A stretch of 33,574 nucleotides of DNA from Flavobacteriales bacterium. Its GTDB lineage: Bacteria > Bacteroidota > Bacteroidia > Flavobacteriales_D > Cryomorphaceae. The notes below the pieces were generated by a model. That model saw nothing but the letters and a program-made list of their open reading frames with translations. It made no database searches and was not told where the DNA came from. Every line of letters begins with the position of its first letter. Position 1 is the stretch's first letter. Below, piece after piece: positions 24,438 to 32,022 of this stretch. The translations under genes and the position numbers were made by a program. The stretch covers positions 1 to 33,574 of the forward strand of contig SLDS01000253.1 in the NCBI GenBank assembly GCA_007125175.1, written 5' to 3'.

Positions 24438-25658
24438 ATGATCAGCTCCAAAGAAGCGCTCAAAGCGCTCGCCAGAGATGCCTCCCTGAAACCACAGGAG
24501 GAAATGCTGGAAGTAAAGCGCTCAGGCAAGCGCCTGCAGATCGGGATACCGCGTGAGAGCAGCTACCAGGAAAACCGTGTGGCCATCGTGCCCGACGCGG
24601 TTGCCGTGCTGGTGAGCAATGGCCACGAAGTAATTGTGGAGTGCGGCGCCGGAAAAAATTCCCACTTTGAAGATCGACTGTACAGCGAGGCTGGCGCCAA
24701 AATAGCTTATGAGCGCAAGGAAGTCTTTCAGAGTGAGCTCATCCTGAAGGTGGCGCCTCCCAGCCACGAAGAGATCGCGCTGATGGGCCATAAGGTGACG
24801 CTCTTCTCAGCCCTGCAGCTCAGCGTGCAGCCGCGCGACACCCTCAAGCGCTTGATGGATAAGAAGGTGTCGGCCATAGCCTGGGATTACATACAGGATG
24901 AGGAGGAGATTCATACGGTGGTACGGGCTATGGGCGAAATTGCCGGCAATGCCGCAGTGGTAATCGGCGCCGAATACCTCAGCAAGGGCGGCGGCGGTCA
25001 GGGCTTGATGCTTGGCGGCATTAGTGGTGTAGCCCCCAGCGAGGTGGTCATCATCGGGGCTGGTACAGTGGCTGAGTATGCCACCCGCGCAGCTTTGGGT
25101 TTGGGCGCATTGGTCAAGGTCTTTGACTTTAGCATCTACCGCCTGCGTCGCTTGCAAAATGCCATTAATCAGCGCGTATTCACCTCAGTGATACAACCCG
25201 AAGAATTGCGGCGCGCCCTGCAGCAAGCCGATGTGGTGATCGGTGCACTGCGCAATGTCAATGGGCGCACGCCCACTGTGGTGACCGAGAGCATGGTGCA
25301 GGAAATGAAGGAAGGCTCCGTAATCGTGGATATCAGCATCGATAAAGGCGGTTGCTTTGAGACCTCGGAAGTGACCAACCACAGCAATCCCGTTTTTATC
25401 AAGCATGGGGTGCTTCACTATTGCGTGCCCAATGTGGCTTCGAGGGTGAGCCGCACGGCCTCCATTGCTCTGAGCAATGTCTTCACTCCCATTCTGCTGG
25501 AGATTGGAAAGGAAGGCGGATGCGCCAGCCTGATCAAGAAAGATTCCGGTTTCAGGCACGGAGTATACCTCTACAATGGCATCTTGACCAATGAGTCCTT
25601 GGGCGAAGCCTTCAATCTGCCTTACAAGGACATCGACCTTCTTTTTGCCGCATTCTGA
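24438..25658 (+). CDS. ald: Alanine dehydrogenase (Bacteroidota variant)
   Basis: The product has 406 residues, with an N-terminal extension of about 30 over classical Ald. IGIPRESSYQENRVAIVPDAV carries the substrate-site Arg, LILKVAPPSHEE carries the Lys, and VVIIGAGTVAEYATRAALGLGA is the NAD-binding fold. DISIDKGGCFETSE and HYCVPNVASRVSRTAS are the C-terminal blocks shared with alanine dehydrogenases and transhydrogenase alpha subunits. The enzyme would interconvert alanine and pyruvate plus ammonia. The segment where classical Ald has its catalytic His (YLHLA) reads SALQLSVQ, as in the Bacteroidota branch I recall, so activity should not be taken for granted. The downstream small membrane protein overlaps by one base (TGATG). 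Confidence 0.85.
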   Translation: MISSKEALKALARDASLKPQEEMLEVKRSGKRLQIGIPRESSYQENRVAIVPDAVAVLVSNGHEVIVECGAGKNSHFEDRLYSEAGAKIAYERKEVFQSELILKVAPPSHEEIALMGHKVTLFSALQLSVQPRDTLKRLMDKKVSAIAWDYIQDEEEIHTVVRAMGEIAGNAAVVIGAEYLSKGGGGQGLMLGGISGVAPSEVVIIGAGTVAEYATRAALGLGALVKVFDFSIYRLRRLQNAINQRVFTSVIQPEELRRALQQADVVIGALRNVNGRTPTVVTESMVQEMKEGSVIVDISIDKGGCFETSEVTNHSNPVFIKHGVLHYCVPNVASRVSRTASIALSNVFTPILLEIGKEGGCASLIKKDSGFRHGVYLYNGILTNESLGEAFNLPYKDIDLLFAAF

Positions 25659-26056
25659 TGGGTTTTTTCCGCCGCTTGCGCACCTATATGATTGGCTTCT
25701 TGCTCGGAGTGCTTCTGGTCATGCTATTTTTTCGTGAGCGGGTGAGCTTGCTTACAGCTTGGATGCCCAATGAGCGGGTATTGCTACGCTTGCAACTCAC
25801 CGATGCACAGATAGCACCTCAGGCCCTCTGCCAGCTCAACTGCCTGCAGCTCGATACGGCCGAGGTGCGACGCACCCGTGAGTCGGGCAAGGTCAAATTT
25901 GCCGAGAGCGATACCCGAAGCGAGCCCAAAGTATACCGCTTGGACCGGCGCATCGGCGAGCATCTGGTGCGCATGAGCTTTGCGGCCGACGATAGCAGCA
26001 ATACACTGATTGACGTGCAGCGGCCCCACAGCCCGGTAGATTGCTCTTGCGATTGA
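25658..26056 (+). CDS. Small membrane-anchored protein (DUF4258-like)
   Basis: The product has 132 residues. One N-terminal membrane helix (TYMIGFLLGVLLVMLFF) precedes a soluble domain containing CQLNCLQLDTAEVRRTRESGKVKFAESDT and ending in DCSCD. The ATG shares one base with the ald stop, so translation is coupled. I associate this arrangement with a DUF4258-type protein that follows ald in many Bacteroidota, but that identification is from memory and of moderate strength. The CxxxC pair and the terminal CSC could bind a metal or form disulfides if the domain is outside. The function is unknown. Confidence 0.75.
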   Translation: MGFFRRLRTYMIGFLLGVLLVMLFFRERVSLLTAWMPNERVLLRLQLTDAQIAPQALCQLNCLQLDTAEVRRTRESGKVKFAESDTRSEPKVYRLDRRIGEHLVRMSFAADDSSNTLIDVQRPHSPVDCSCD

Positions 26057-26079
26057 GCCATGGCCCCGCCGGGTCGGAT

Positions 26080-27156
26080 TCAGCCCTTTTTTGCCGAGGA
26101 GGAAACAGGCCCTAAGTACAGGCTCTCAGCCACCAGGGATAGAATCTCGCGTGCGGCGCTGAGATCGGCATCGTCGATATCGATGTGGCTTACCATGCGA
26201 ATGCGGTTTTTGCCGAAAGGCACTGAGAGCAAACCTTGATCGCGCAGGCTTGCCAGCCATTGTTTATGCCCTACCCCCTCATCCACGTCGAAGAGTACAA
26301 TATTCGTCTCGGGCTCTACGACCAGCCTTACTCCCGGCAATTGCCTGATGTGATCGGCGAGCTCTGTGGCCCTCCTGTGGTCATCGGCCAGGCGCTGTAT
26401 GTGGTGCTCAAGGGCATAGAGGCCGGCGGCTGCGAGGATGCCGGCCTGCCGCATGCCACCGCCCATCACCTTGCGCACCCTTCGCCCCTCCCGGATGAAG
26501 TCCCTGCTGCCGAGCAGCACAGAGCCTACAGGGCAGCCCAGTCCCTTACTGAGGCAGAGGGAGATGGAGTCGAAAAGCATGCCATAGCGCAGGAATTCAT
26601 GCCCTTGGTGCACAATGGCATTCCAGGCGCGGGCGCCATCGAGGTGAAAGGCCAGACCTAGCTGGGCGCAGCAGTCCGAAAGTGCAAGAAGTTCATCCAT
26701 GCGATAGCATTTGCCACCGCCGCGGTTGGAGGTGTCTTCGGCCACCACAAGGCTGGTACGGGCGAGCCAGTCGCTGTCATCGTGGCGCAGGGATTCTACC
26801 TCATGCGGGTGCATTACAGCCTCATCATTGTGCACAAGGCGTGTGGAAGCGAGGGCATTGCGCGCTATGCCCCCTCCCTCGTAATTGTACACGTGCGACA
26901 GCGCATGGCATATCACCTCATCTCCCGGCTGGGTGTGGAGCTGTATGGCGATCTGATTGGTCATGGTGCCCGAGGGGCAAAACAGGGCTGCTTCATGGCC
27001 AAAGAGTTCCGCTACTTTTTCCTCCAGGCGGTTCACGGTGGGGTCTTCGCCAAAGACGTCATCGCCCAATGGGGCCTGCATCATGGCCTGCATCATCTCC
27101 CTGCCCGGCTTGCTCACCGTGTCGCTGCGCAGGTCTATGTATTTCCTCTTGCCCAT
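26080..27156 (-). CDS. ltaE: Low-specificity L-threonine aldolase
   Basis: The 358-residue fold-type I PLP enzyme splits L-threonine (or allo-threonine) into glycine and acetaldehyde. [18 protein letters not shown] starts the domain. Other family blocks are [51 protein letters not shown] with the PLP lysine, and [20 protein letters not shown]. The ATG shares one base with the O-methyltransferase stop (TGATG), so the two are coupled. Its own promoter is unlikely. It converges on the small membrane-protein gene with 23 bases between the stops. Glycine made here overlaps with the dehydrogenase route at 11108. Confidence 0.94.
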   Translation of the reverse strand: MGKRKYIDLRSDTVSKPGREMMQAMMQAPLGDDVFGEDPTVNRLEEKVAELFGHEAALFCPSGTMTNQIAIQLHTQPGDEVICHALSHVYNYEGGGIARNALASTRLVHNDEAVMHPHEVESLRHDDSDWLARTSLVVAEDTSNRGGGKCYRMDELLALSDCCAQLGLAFHLDGARAWNAIVHQGHEFLRYGMLFDSISLCLSKGLGCPVGSVLLGSRDFIREGRRVRKVMGGGMRQAGILAAAGLYALEHHIQRLADDHRRATELADHIRQLPGVRLVVEPETNIVLFDVDEGVGHKQWLASLRDQGLLSVPFGKNRIRMVSHIDIDDADLSAAREILSLVAESLYLGPVSSSAKKG

Positions 27157-27806
27157 CAGTCTTCGATTTTGCGGAGCAGCATGAGCCCGTCGCGTATGGG
27201 CATCAGCACATTTTCCACCCGCTGGTCATTCTGCACGAAGGTGTTGAAAGCTTTGAGGGCTTCGGCATCGGGGTCTTCATGTACATCTTTGGTTTGTAGC
27301 ACTTTGCCGCTCCATAGCACATTGTCGGCCAGGATGAAGCCCCCCTTGGGTAGCTTGTCAAAAACAGCGTGGTAATAGGGCAGATAGTTTTCTTTGTCGG
27401 CATCGATGAAGACGAGGTCGAAGGGGCCGCTCATCTTGCGAATGATGGGGAGGGCCTCACCGATGTGCATATGTATGGCGGTGTGATTGCCGCTTTTGCG
27501 AAAATAGGCCTCAGCAATGGGCTGTAGTTCCTCGTTCTTCTCGATGGTATGCAGCTTGCCGCCTTCGCTCAATCCTTCGGCCAGGCAGATGGCGGAGTAG
27601 CCGGTGTAAGTGCCGATCTCCAGCACCAGGGAGGGGCGAATCATGTGGCTGATCATGGACAGCACCCTCCCTTGCAGGTGGCCCGAGAGCATGCGCGGCT
27701 GCAGTATTTTGAGATGGGTCTCGCGGTTGAGTTCGGCGAGGTGAGCGGGTTCGGGGCTGCTATGGGCCTCAGCGTAGTCACTGAGTTCGCTTGATATAAA
27801 TTCCAA
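27156..27806 (-). CDS. SAM-dependent O-methyltransferase (family 3)
   Basis: The product has 216 residues from a TTG start at 27806. The family normally begins M-x-F-I..L..Y..H...EP, which aligns with [20 protein letters not shown]. The promoter box at 27824-27831 lies inside any longer version (ATG at 27836, or the open frame to 28076), so those starts would be upstream of transcription. AGGAAA before the TTG helps ribosome binding. Motifs are [22 protein letters not shown], the SAM loop [19 protein letters not shown], and the metal acids [13 protein letters not shown]. The family acts on catechol-like substrates; the substrate here is unknown. It is coupled to ltaE. Confidence 0.9.
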   Translation of the reverse strand: MEFISSELSDYAEAHSSPEPAHLAELNRETHLKILQPRMLSGHLQGRVLSMISHMIRPSLVLEIGTYTGYSAICLAEGLSEGGKLHTIEKNEELQPIAEAYFRKSGNHTAIHMHIGEALPIIRKMSGPFDLVFIDADKENYLPYYHAVFDKLPKGGFILADNVLWSGKVLQTKDVHEDPDAEALKAFNTFVQNDQRVENVLMPIRDGLMLLRKIED

Positions 27807-27823
27807 TTTCCTGCGTTTTGACA

Positions 27824-27831
27824 CAAAAGTA
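27824..27831 (-). promoter_or_regulatory. -7 box for the O-methyltransferase/ltaE operon
   Basis: TACTTTTG on the minus strand, 17 bases upstream of the TTG at 27806. It decides the start choice. There is no clear TTG at -33. Confidence 0.55.
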
Positions 27832-27922
27832 AGCATTGCCTGCGAGCCTGCTTCAGTGCTCGTTTTGGGTGCTGGCTTTGCTGTAGGGGTGCCGTCCTTA
27901 TCGGCAAAAATGGAAAAGGCGC

Positions 27923-28639
27923 TCAGACTTTTTGGCTGCCGGAGGTAAACTTGTAGCCCACACCCCTCACGGAGTGAAAGTAATCCGGAGTCCGGGGATT
28001 GTTCTCGAAGTATTTGCGAAAAGCCAGGATGTAATTGTCGATGGTGCGGGAACTCGGATACACATCGTAGCCCCATACGGTTTCGAGTATTTCTTCGCGC
28101 GATACCACCCTTCCCTCATTTTCGATGAGAAAGCGCAGGAGTAAGATTTCTCGCTTGCTGATTTCCAATGTGCTGCCGTCCTTGCAGCGAATTTCGTAGG
28201 TACCGAAGTTGATTTCATTGTCGCCAAAGCGGTAGTGCTCTGCTATCGGGGCGGCGGAAGACTTCTCGCTGAGCCTGATGAGCTTGGAGATGCGCAAAAG
28301 GAGTTCTTCGAGATTGAAAGGTTTGGTGAGATAATCGTCGCCACCGATGCGCAAGCCCTCCACCCGGTCGGCGCTTGTCGACTTGGCGCTGAGGAAGAGG
28401 ATGGGCAGGCGGTTGTTTTCCAGGCGCAGGGTTTTGCATACGGAAAAGCCGTCCAATTTTGGCAGCATCACATCGAGCACGCAGAGATCAAATCGTTCCT
28501 TTCGCGCCAGCTCGAGGGCAGTGGGGCCATCTTCGGCCACTTTCACCTCATAGCCTTCCAATTCCAGGTTGAGCCTTATCACGTCGATCAGGCTTTTCTC
28601 ATCTTCTACCAGGAGTATGCGCTTGCTTTTGGCTTTCAT
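27923..28639 (-). CDS. OmpR/PhoB-type response regulator
   Basis: The product has 238 residues. The receiver (1-120) has LLVEDEKSL with the acidic pocket, VLDVMLPKLDG with the phospho-acceptor Asp, LSAKSTSADRVEG, and YLTKPF with the conserved Lys. The C-terminal winged helix (about 135-235) has LEISKREILLLRFLIENEG, REEILETVWGYDVYPSSRTID and SVRGVGYKF. It should bind DNA when phosphorylated. No histidine kinase is next to it, so it is an orphan in this window. The upstream gap to the divergent thiL carries TACCTTTG boxes on both strands. Confidence 0.95.
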   Translation of the reverse strand: MKAKSKRILLVEDEKSLIDVIRLNLELEGYEVKVAEDGPTALELARKERFDLCVLDVMLPKLDGFSVCKTLRLENNRLPILFLSAKSTSADRVEGLRIGGDDYLTKPFNLEELLLRISKLIRLSEKSSAAPIAEHYRFGDNEINFGTYEIRCKDGSTLEISKREILLLRFLIENEGRVVSREEILETVWGYDVYPSSRTIDNYILAFRKYFENNPRTPDYFHSVRGVGYKFTSGSQKV

Positions 28640-28695
28640 CGGGAGGTATGTGGCAAGATGCCGACCATCACAGGCCTGTCGGCATCCACGCCCGG

Positions 28696-28703
28696 CAAAG
28701 GTA
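28696..28703 (-). promoter_or_regulatory. Putative -7 box for the response regulator
   Basis: TACCTTTG on the minus strand, 57 bases upstream of the ATG at 28639. TTC, one mismatch from TTG, sits 21 bases upstream. Confidence 0.5.
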
Positions 28704-28810
28704 TGGAAAGTCCCTGCTTTTGCGGAAGCCCACCCTGCCTAAGACACATCGTTCTTCCAAGCTGAAAAGATTCGTCCGCTTCGCAATCCGGCCTCATTCC
28801 TTCTGCCTTC

Positions 28811-28844
28811 TTGCTTTTAAGCCCCTTCCAAAGCCTTACCTTTG
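28811..28844 (+). promoter_or_regulatory. Bacteroidota-type promoter for thiL
   Basis: TTG, 23 bases, TACCTTTG, ending 20 bases before the ATG at 28865. Confidence 0.65.
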
Positions 28845-28864
28845 CCTCCAATCTTTAGCCTGCC

Positions 28865-29899
28865 ATGGAAAGAACTGAAATAAGCAGCCTCGGAGAGTTC
28901 GGGCTGATCAAACATTTGGCGAAAAGCCTGCCCAATACATTGCCCACCACCATCAAAGGCATAGGCGACGATGCCGCTGTGATCGATACCGGCGGCCCGC
29001 ATTACCAAGTCATTAGCACGGATATGCTGGTGGAGGGGGTGCACTTTGACTTGAGCTATGCTCCGCTCAAGCACCTGGGCTACAAGGCTGTAGTTGTGAA
29101 TCTCAGCGATATATGCGCCATGGGAGGCAAGCCAAGCCACATCACCGTGAGCATAGGCCTGAGCAACCGCTTCAGTCTTGAGGCGGTTGAGGAACTCTAT
29201 GCCGGGGTGCGCCTCGCTGCTGAGGTATACGGTATCGATGTGATAGGCGGTGATACGGTGAGCTCGCGCAGTGGGCTCATCATCAGTATTACTGCCCTGG
29301 GCGAGGTGGCCAAAGACAAGGTAAGATACCGCAGCGGTGCCCGCGATAAAGACCTCATCGTGGTGAGCGGCGACCTGGGGGCGGCCTATATGGGCTTGCA
29401 GGTGCTGGAGCGTGAAAAGGCGGTGTACGAAAGCACTCCCGGCGTGCAGCCCGATCTTCAGGGCTATGACTATATCCTTGAGCGGCAGCTCAAGCCCGAG
29501 GCACGTGTGGATGTGCTGCGCTTGCTCGAACAGTTGGGTGTGCAGCCTACTTCCATGATCGACATCAGCGATGGCTTGGCCTCGGAGGTGCTTCACCTCT
29601 GTGATGCCAGCACCATGGGCTGCGCCATCTACGACGAGAAGTTGCCGATAGACCCTACCGTGATCAGCGCGGCCGAAGATTTTAAGCTCGATCCCAGCCT
29701 CTGTGCGCTCAATGGAGGCGAAGATTACGAGTTGCTCTTTACCTTGCCCATTGGTGACTTTGACAAAATCAAAGGCAATCCCCACCTCACGGTAATCGGC
29801 CATATGGTGGAGGGGGCGGGTCCACAGCTTATCGCACGCGATGGAAGCTCCCATGCCCTTGTTGCGCAAGGTTGGGACGCATTTTTGAGCAAGGATTGA
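28865..29899 (+). CDS. thiL: Thiamine-monophosphate kinase
   Basis: The 344-residue enzyme phosphorylates thiamine monophosphate to the active diphosphate, the last step of thiamine synthesis. Family blocks are IGDDAAVID with the metal-binding Asps near 35, STDMLVEGVHFDL, NLSDICAMGG, DVIGGDT, MIDISDGLASE and LNGGEDYELLF. The length and start match the family. No other thi gene is near. It is divergent from the response regulator and convergent with the 29937 gene. Confidence 0.97.
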   Translation: MERTEISSLGEFGLIKHLAKSLPNTLPTTIKGIGDDAAVIDTGGPHYQVISTDMLVEGVHFDLSYAPLKHLGYKAVVVNLSDICAMGGKPSHITVSIGLSNRFSLEAVEELYAGVRLAAEVYGIDVIGGDTVSSRSGLIISITALGEVAKDKVRYRSGARDKDLIVVSGDLGAAYMGLQVLEREKAVYESTPGVQPDLQGYDYILERQLKPEARVDVLRLLEQLGVQPTSMIDISDGLASEVLHLCDASTMGCAIYDEKLPIDPTVISAAEDFKLDPSLCALNGGEDYELLFTLPIGDFDKIKGNPHLTVIGHMVEGAGPQLIARDGSSHALVAQGWDAFLSKD

Positions 29900-29936
29900 T
29901 AGATCAGGCGACTTGAATAGGGCCGCTTCACTCAGC

Positions 29937-31499
29937 TCAATTCATGGGTTCAAGACGCTTCTGCTGGAGGAGTTCGGCCATGGGCACTTCGCTGATCCGC
30001 GACTTGGCCCATGCGTGGAAATCAAAATATTCCAGAGCGCTGCTTTCTACTCCTTTTCCCTCAAGGGAAGCAATCAGCTCTGAAAATTCTTGCATGTGCC
30101 CCCTGCGGCCCACAGGATCGCTGCTTGTGCGCAGCAATTGCTTAATAAGTCGAATGAAAGCGGTTTCAAAAGCGTATTTGCGATCGCGTAGATTCAGATA
30201 GCGCTCCAGGCTGCGCAATACGGTGGGTAGGACCTCCCAATTTTCCTTTTCCACGTGCAGCACCATATGAAACATCTGCGCGAAGCAGTATTGATCTTCG
30301 GCTTGGTCAATATGTATCTCGTTGAGCAGTAAATTGTTCCACTTTAGTGCAAGCGATAGTTCACCCATCAGGAAATACATGGTAGAAATACCGTGGTAAA
30401 ATGAAGCTTTGCGCACTTCGCTCAGCGATTCGGCACAGGATGGGAGCTTTTTCTCCAATTCTTCGAGGATTTGTCTACCGCGCTCCAGGTCTCCATAGAG
30501 ATTGCTCACAGAGAGCTCCAGACTGCTGCTGTGGATAAAGATGTGAAACTGCAGATCGCCCATAAGTTTGATCTGCGTGCTGGCGGCCAGTTTTTTGCTG
30601 CGTGCTTGGTAATGATCAAAGGCTTTGAAGTCCATCAGTTTGGCGCTCACATAGGCCAGGTTGAGGAGCACGGCGCTCATCCTTGCCGGATCGGCATTTG
30701 CCAATGCCGGATGCTTATCGAGCAGGTGGAGGCTTTTTTCGAGTACCTCACGTGTTTTTTCATATTCGGCCAGGGCAAAGTAGAAGGCTCCCTGCATGTG
30801 GAGGGCCAGGTAGCGCGATTTGAAGCTGGATCCGGCTTCTTCGGCCTGGACGAGCAATGCTTGGATTTCGGGTTCCATCTGCCGGGCGAGCTCGGGATTG
30901 CGGAGCCTGCCTTTTTGGAAGAGGTGCAAAAATATCTGGCTCTTTTTTGACCATAGATCCGACTCGATGTGTAATTGCTCCAGGATACGCATTTCCCTGC
31001 GGTGCAATTGCTCGATGGCGCTGCCCTTGCTCCGCTCATAGTGGTTGCGCTCCATCAATCTTTTTTCCAAGAGTATGATGCGCAGCAGTATGTGGTGGCA
31101 TTGGTGGCGCTCAGCCACTTTTCGGGTGCTTCCCAAGAGTTTGATGCTGTGATCGTATAGCCCCTTGTCGTACAGGAGTTCTGCGTGGTGCAATTGCTCG
31201 CTCAGCTCGGCTTCAATGGAGTGCTGCTGATGGTAGGAGGCCAGCGCTTTGAGCAGGAGCACATAGAGCCGGTTCTTGAGCAGGGATAGCTGCTTCAGTA
31301 TGGCGGGCTTGCTGCCAAGTGCTTGTATCAGTGCCTCTTCATCGTACTCTTCTTGGCCCGCAAGCAGGTCATAGAGCTCCAGGTAGTCCTCAATCCGCTT
31401 GCTCTGCTGCTTTTCGGCAAAAATCTTGAAGTAACGCTTTTCTGCCGGATTCAGAGCCTGTATCAATTCGTGAAGCCTTGGCGAAGTTTTATTGGCCAT
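29937..31499 (-). CDS. Cytoplasmic helical-repeat protein of a Bacteroidota family
   Basis: The product has 520 residues from the ATG at 31499, which follows AAAAGGA. A start at 31535 would add 12 residues that look unlike the rest. There is no signal peptide or membrane helix. The N terminus (HELIQALNPAEKRYFKIFAE) is a pattern I recall from uncharacterised Bacteroidota proteins that often occur in several copies per genome. The remainder is almost entirely alpha-helical, with TPR-like repeats (SRYLALHMQGAFYFALAEYE, SAVLLNLAYVSAKLMDFKA). There is no catalytic motif. It is probably a protein-protein interaction scaffold; no function is assigned. Confidence 0.82.
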   Translation of the reverse strand: MANKTSPRLHELIQALNPAEKRYFKIFAEKQQSKRIEDYLELYDLLAGQEEYDEEALIQALGSKPAILKQLSLLKNRLYVLLLKALASYHQQHSIEAELSEQLHHAELLYDKGLYDHSIKLLGSTRKVAERHQCHHILLRIILLEKRLMERNHYERSKGSAIEQLHRREMRILEQLHIESDLWSKKSQIFLHLFQKGRLRNPELARQMEPEIQALLVQAEEAGSSFKSRYLALHMQGAFYFALAEYEKTREVLEKSLHLLDKHPALANADPARMSAVLLNLAYVSAKLMDFKAFDHYQARSKKLAASTQIKLMGDLQFHIFIHSSSLELSVSNLYGDLERGRQILEELEKKLPSCAESLSEVRKASFYHGISTMYFLMGELSLALKWNNLLLNEIHIDQAEDQYCFAQMFHMVLHVEKENWEVLPTVLRSLERYLNLRDRKYAFETAFIRLIKQLLRTSSDPVGRRGHMQEFSELIASLEGKGVESSALEYFDFHAWAKSRISEVPMAELLQQKRLEPMN

Positions 31500-31733
31500 T
31501 CCTTTTGTTATTGTGCCTGAGGTGCTTTTTCGCATTTTGCGAAAGCAGCGCCCAACAGGCAGGTCAAGTGCTTAAAAATCGAAATGGCTTGGAGCAGAGG
31601 GATGAGGTAGAATACCTCGAAGCGGAAGAGCAAGGTAGCAATTCACATACAATGTACAAGTAAATCTCCCTACCCAAATAGGCGGAACATCTGAGTTCGG
31701 AACTGAAAAAATGGGAAATCTTTTGGAAAAAAT

Positions 31734-31982
31734 TTAATGGCTGCGAGGTGGCTGACTGCCGCTCTCATCATCTCCATCATCGTTTATATCCACCGCATTT
31801 GCTCGAATTATTCCGTCCGGGCCTTTTGCATCTTGGTGGATAAGGGAGGAATCATCGCTTCCGTCAGGAGCGCTCAGGGCTCTTGCTGCAGGCTCAGCAT
31901 GAGGGCTTTCCACCTCATCTTTCTCACAGCTGCTGAGTGCCAGAATGGCAAAGATACTTCCAAAAAATACGAGACGTTTCAT
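31734..31982 (-). CDS. Small lipoprotein with acidic, disordered mature part
   Basis: The product has 82 residues. The signal peptide and lipobox are LALSSC (MKRLVFFGSIFAILALSSC). The mature sequence starts EKDEVE, matching the X-K-(D/E)2-X surface-export signal, and then runs as a low-complexity Asp/Ser/Pro-rich tail (DINDDGDDESGSQPPRSH). There is no fold to recognise. It stands alone between the helical-repeat gene and the sensor kinase gene; being on the same strand, it could be the last gene after the kinase, 40 bases downstream of it. A TATCTTTA box at 32004-32011 may give it its own promoter. Confidence 0.75.
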   Translation of the reverse strand: MKRLVFFGSIFAILALSSCEKDEVESPHAEPAARALSAPDGSDDSSLIHQDAKGPDGIIRANAVDINDDGDDESGSQPPRSH

Positions 31983-32003
31983 AAAAAATACTTCTCCAAA
32001 GCA

Positions 32004-32011
32004 TAAAGATA
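32004..32011 (-). promoter_or_regulatory. Possible -7 box for the small lipoprotein
   Basis: TATCTTTA on the minus strand (one mismatch to TAnnTTTG), 21 bases upstream of the ATG at 31982. Confidence 0.3.
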
Positions 32012-32022
32012 CTCACTAGGAT

